The notes below the pieces were generated by a model. That model was not told the origin of the DNA. It saw nothing but the letters and a program-made list of their open reading frames with translations, and ran no database searches. A stretch of 64,000 nt of DNA from assembly GCA_947627135.1 (NCBI GenBank), contig CANQUV010000009.1:1-64000 (forward strand), in the 5' to 3' direction. Made by a program: the position numbers and the translations under genes. This DNA comes from an uncultured Clostridia bacterium. GTDB taxonomy: Bacteria > Bacillota > Clostridia > Oscillospirales > Acutalibacteraceae. Of this stretch, positions 61,759-64,000 are shown piece by piece; within the stretch, counting starts at the first letter, position 1, and every line of letters starts with the position of its first letter.

Positions 61759-62265
61759 ATGTACGGCGTTGGCGATGTAGTAGTTTACGGGTCACAGGGA
61801 ATCTGCAAGATAACTGCTATTGATGAAAAAAAGTTTAACAGAGAAACAAAAAAGTATTTTGTGCTTAAACCTGTTTATGATGACAGAAATACAATTTTTG
61901 TTCCTCTTGATAATCCTTTGCTTTATTCAAAGCTTTACAGCGTTTTAACAGAAGATGAAATGAAAGTTTTAATTGATAATATTCCTAACGAAGAACTGCT
62001 TTGGTTTGAAAATGATGTAGAAAGAAAAGAGCAATATAAAAAAGCTATGACTGAAGGAAACAGAATAAATATTTCGAGAATTATAAAAACTCTTCGTCAG
62101 CACCGCTTAAAACAGCAACAGGCAGGCAAAAAGCTTCGTTCGGCAGACGAGTACGCTTTAAAAGAAGCGGAAAAACTCTTATTTGATGAAATAGCTTTTA
62201 TTTTTCATATTGAACCGCAAAATGTGGTGACTTTTATTGAAGAAAAAATCGGAGCAGTTTGTTAA
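61759..62265 (+). CDS. CarD/CdnL-type transcription regulator
   Basis: 168 residues. The N-terminal RNA polymerase-interacting domain has VGDVVVYGSQGICKIT, KKYFVLKPVYDDRNTIFVPLDNP. A helical C-terminal domain follows (LRSADEYALKEAEKLLFDEIAFI). Family members bind the beta subunit and stabilise open promoter complexes. ATG 61759 follows gaaagggtag. It is monocistronic, with a strong terminator 110 bases after the stop codon. Confidence 0.9.
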   Translation: MYGVGDVVVYGSQGICKITAIDEKKFNRETKKYFVLKPVYDDRNTIFVPLDNPLLYSKLYSVLTEDEMKVLIDNIPNEELLWFENDVERKEQYKKAMTEGNRINISRIIKTLRQHRLKQQQAGKKLRSADEYALKEAEKLLFDEIAFIFHIEPQNVVTFIEEKIGAVC

Positions 62266-62375
62266 AGATATTATTGTATATTGCTGATTATATTGATTAA
62301 AATTAAGTGAATGCTGTTTATTTTGCAGGTAAAACGGCACCTTATTAGTTATAAGTACATTTTTGTTTATATAAA

Positions 62376-62409
62376 AAGACGGAAAGCAAACTTGGTCGCT
62401 TTCCGTCTT
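62376..62409. terminator. Terminator between carD-type gene and the truncated gene
   Basis: Perfect 12-bp stem aagacggaaagc / gctttccgtctt with a 10-base loop. It lies between convergent units and may have ended both the CarD gene and the intact ancestor of the gene fragment at 62448. Confidence 0.75.
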
Positions 62410-62447
62410 GATTATTTTATAAATAATTAGGCTTTAACAATTTTTAA

Positions 62448-62549
62448 TTAACCTTTCATACCCTCGTAAACTGCAACTGCACAGGCAACCGTAGCGCCTA
62501 CCATCGGGTTGTTGCCCATTCCGATAAGTCCCATCATTTCAACGAAATG
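62448..62549 (-). pseudogene. 3' fragment of a GGGtGRT-family gene
   Basis: The minus strand encodes FVEMMGLIGMGNNPMVGATV then ACAVAVYEGMKG and a stop codon. I recognise this as the C-terminus of the roughly 330-residue GGGtGRT protein family of anaerobes. Upstream of the Phe/His the reading frame turns into unrelated, AT-rich sequence and meets a stop codon within about ten codons. Only about 32 family codons are left, so the gene is cut off here. The breakpoint is next to a serine recombinase gene. Confidence 0.75.
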
Positions 62550-62678
62550 GTTATTATTAGCAATATGCAAATGCTTTTAAATCATTAATATATCTAACTT
62601 AAATCAATACTAAATGTGGAGTTAACCACATTATTTTTTAATACCCTAAACACATTATAGTATATACATATGATAAAG

Positions 62679-63353
62679 TCAATCATTATTCTTCAATTCT
62701 TTTTTAACCAACTCAACATATTTTTTTAATGTGTTTCTGCTGATATTATGCTTTTTTATTAAATCTACTTGTCTAATACTTCTATCATTCAAATAGGCAA
62801 TTATATCTTGTTTTAATTCTGATGTCATTTTATCGAGGCTGCCAGTGGTTCGTCCACTTTTTTTATTGCTTGCAGCAATACCATCTGAAATGGCTTTAGA
62901 TATATATAAGCGTTGCTTCTCTGCTCGGTCTAATTCAACCATCAGTAGTAGTTTTATTGTACCTTCTAATGCTGTCTTAGTTACTATGTCTTGTTTTTCT
63001 GCTGTTATCATCATTTGTTTAATATAATCACTACTAACTGTAGGGTTGTCAATAAATACGATATTAATACCTTTGTTCAACCAATCCATATACTTTTTAT
63101 AGCCGTTTTCGGCTTCCCTTGTGAATCTGGATAAATCTTTAAAAATGACTGTATCTCCAGAATGTAAAAGTCGTTCAAGTTTTTTAAACTGTTCTCTATC
63201 TTCAAAATTTTTAGCAGACCTTTCTTCGGTAAATTCTAATAAGTATTCTATGTGGTTTTGTTCTGCATATTTTGTTAAAGCCTTTATCTGTCTGCCAAAG
63301 TTTTGTTTTTCTGAATCTGTAGATATTCGTTTGTATGAATAATAGTTGCCCAT
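62679..63353 (-). CDS. Serine recombinase (resolvase/invertase family)
   Basis: 224 residues. Catalytic domain: YSYKRISTDSEKQNFGRQ with nucleophile Ser near 12, SAKNFEDREQFKKLERLL, and KDLSRFTREAENGY, which has the conserved DxxSR-type arginine. The long E-helix (about 110-155) and a C-terminal helix-turn-helix (RQVDLIKKHNISRNTLKKYV) are present. It is a small resolvase, not a large phage integrase. ATG 63353 follows aaggag. It lies beside a truncated chromosomal gene and ahead of low-quality, element-like genes. It is probably part of a plasmid-like or transposable element. Confidence 0.92.
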   Translation of the reverse strand: MGNYYSYKRISTDSEKQNFGRQIKALTKYAEQNHIEYLLEFTEERSAKNFEDREQFKKLERLLHSGDTVIFKDLSRFTREAENGYKKYMDWLNKGINIVFIDNPTVSSDYIKQMMITAEKQDIVTKTALEGTIKLLLMVELDRAEKQRLYISKAISDGIAASNKKSGRTTGSLDKMTSELKQDIIAYLNDRSIRQVDLIKKHNISRNTLKKYVELVKKELKNND

Positions 63354-63407
63354 TTCAGTACGCTCCTTGTCATTTAAACTATAGTTATTTTGATATGTTT
63401 ATCATAG

Positions 63408-63441
63408 CGTCAAAATAATATTTTGTCAATATATTTTGACA
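63408..63441. repeat. Clustered inverted repeats upstream of the recombinase gene
   Basis: Three copies of gtcaaaata in alternating directions: gtcaaaata at 63409, its complement in the perfect palindrome caaaata-a-tattttg (63411-63425), and tattttgac at 63432-63440. It lies just upstream of the recombinase start codon, so it may be a res-like recombination site or an operator for autoregulation. Confidence 0.45.
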
Positions 63442-63603
63442 CTTTTAATTCAAATATTTAATCGAATAGTTTAATTGACACTTAAAATAATACTAAAATC
63501 GGAGGGGTATATTACATCTTGATGCAAAGAGTTTACATATAAATACATTAATGTGATGTTGTCTACTCTCATTAATTTTTTAGCCACCGACCAAAACATC
63601 ATA

Positions 63604-63777
63604 TTGACCGCGAAAAAGATTATTGTTATCACACTAACTATTATTATGATTCTTTCACTTGCAGCTTGCGGATAGACCGAGTCGGTAACGGAAAAAATAT
63701 ACAATCCTAATACAGATTATGAGGATGATATAATCGAGTGTTATGATTATGTACTTGACAGAAATTTTGAAGATTAG
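63604..63777 (+). pseudogene. Small lipoprotein gene broken by an in-frame TAG
   Basis: The frame from TTG 63604 reads a lipoprotein signal (KKIIVITLTIIMILSLAACG) with a good lipobox LAAC. A TAG at 63673-63675 follows directly. The same frame then continues for 33 codons (TESVTEKIYNPNTDYEDD, IIECYDYVLDRNFED) to a second stop codon. A CAG to TAG change would explain it. No good ribosome binding site precedes the TTG, so the 5' end may be damaged as well. Confidence 0.6.
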
Positions 63778-63837
63778 TATTGACGTACTATTAATAGTAT
63801 AGTATAATAACCATAGTAAAGAATTTGAGGTGAGATT

Positions 63838-64000
63838 ATGGCTTTGCTTGCGGTTATATTGATTTTGATTGTATGGGCGGTAATTGCTATTAAGAATGCT
63901 ATAAAGCCCACAATGCCGCCGATAAAGGACATTCGAGAACATTGTAAAACCATTCAGCAGTTGCCTAATAAAAAAGCGCGGCAAAACTATCTAAAAGAAT
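63838..64000 (+). CDS. Incomplete gene at the window edge, one membrane helix
   Basis: ATG 63838 follows gaggtgag and stays open to the last base (54 codons). It begins MALLAVILILIVWAVIAIKN, a membrane anchor, then a basic soluble part (PTMPPIKDIREHCKTIQQL, PNKKARQNYLKE). I do not recognise it. It belongs to the presumed mobile segment. The 3' end lies outside the window. Confidence 0.6.
   Translation, partial: MALLAVILILIVWAVIAIKNAIKPTMPPIKDIREHCKTIQQLPNKKARQNYLKE

Noticed and set aside
62613..62632. Hairpin aatgtgg / ccacatt as terminator of the recombinase gene
   Set aside because: The T-run follows it on the plus strand, not on the minus strand from which the recombinase is read. Left unassigned, possibly part of the element end.
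63673..63675. TAG in the lipoprotein frame as a pyrrolysine codon
   Set aside because: No pyl genes or methylamine methyltransferase context in the window, and the stop falls right after the lipobox. A CAG-to-TAG mutation is simpler.
63655..63984. 109-codon minus-strand ORF at the right edge
   Set aside because: Overlaps the lipoprotein remnant and the plus-strand gene with a good ribosome binding site. The composition is a biased low-complexity reading (Ile/Tyr/Asn) with no recognisable domain.

Overview
The window is a low-GC chromosomal segment from an anaerobic gut- or rumen-type member of the Clostridia, most likely Ruminococcaceae/Oscillospiraceae. The evidence is the Firmicutes-style 23S rRNA tail, split transketolase, [FeFe]-hydrogenase maturases, a dockerin-bearing secreted protein, strong AGGAGG-type ribosome binding sites, and a remnant of a GGGtGRT-family gene. 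Gene content is mostly housekeeping. The accessory signals are families of intergenic hairpin repeats and the edge of a mobile element at the far right.

Layout. 1-200: 23S rRNA 3' end and an rrn terminator, with no 5S gene after it. 457-3446: a two-gene ABC exporter and a YitT-type membrane protein. 3538-8088 (minus): glycogen phosphorylase, 4-alpha-glucanotransferase and a CinA-type amidohydrolase. 8237-12018: RsmE, a MazG-like protein, MTA/SAH nucleosidase, and two PH-domain membrane proteins on the minus strand. 12540-18814: acetolactate synthase, then a GtrA/GtrB/YfhO set for cell-surface glycosylation. 19009-21395: an unknown membrane protein, endonuclease III and a HAD phosphatase. 21635-24650: an ArsR-type metal sensor with its operator, an HMA protein and a Zn/Cd P-type ATPase. 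25014-30166: a promoter, an attenuated leader and the [FeFe]-hydrogenase maturation operon (TM1266-type regulator, hydE, a divergent carbamoyltransferase-like gene, hydG, hydF). 30179-31308: an MBL lipoprotein and a DUF3006 protein. 31827-35648: hisC-hisD-hisJ-hisB, followed by tRNA-Thr. 36073-43247: the rimP-nusA-rnpM-ylxQ-infB-rbfA-nrnA-truB translation/transcription cluster. 43537-46002: a small Cys-rich protein, a LOG protein and a MATE exporter. 46304-48898: a CotH-dockerin-CAP secreted protein. 49091-54572 (minus): birA and the pantothenate/CoA genes coaX, panBCD and coaBC. 54742-61475: split transketolase, asparaginase, thioredoxin and thioredoxin reductase, a HAD phosphatase and an AGCS symporter. 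61759-62265: a CarD-type regulator. 62448-64000: a truncated GGGtGRT gene, a serine recombinase, a broken lipoprotein gene and an incomplete gene, which I read as the edge of a mobile element continuing beyond the window.

Three things deserve attention. First, a modular hairpin repeat recurs just downstream of plus-strand genes (rsmE, arsR, zntA, the DUF3006 gene, infB) in the sense orientation. Its stems change by compensating substitutions between copies, which suggests a structured 3'-UTR RNA. Second, the hydrogenase maturation operon has a leader with a perfect terminator and a mutually exclusive antiterminator, so it is a candidate riboswitch whose class I do not recognise. Third, the same operon carries a divergent ornithine/aspartate carbamoyltransferase homologue between hydE and hydG with altered substrate-site motifs. 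All assignments come from reading sequence and motifs by eye. No database search or folding program was run.
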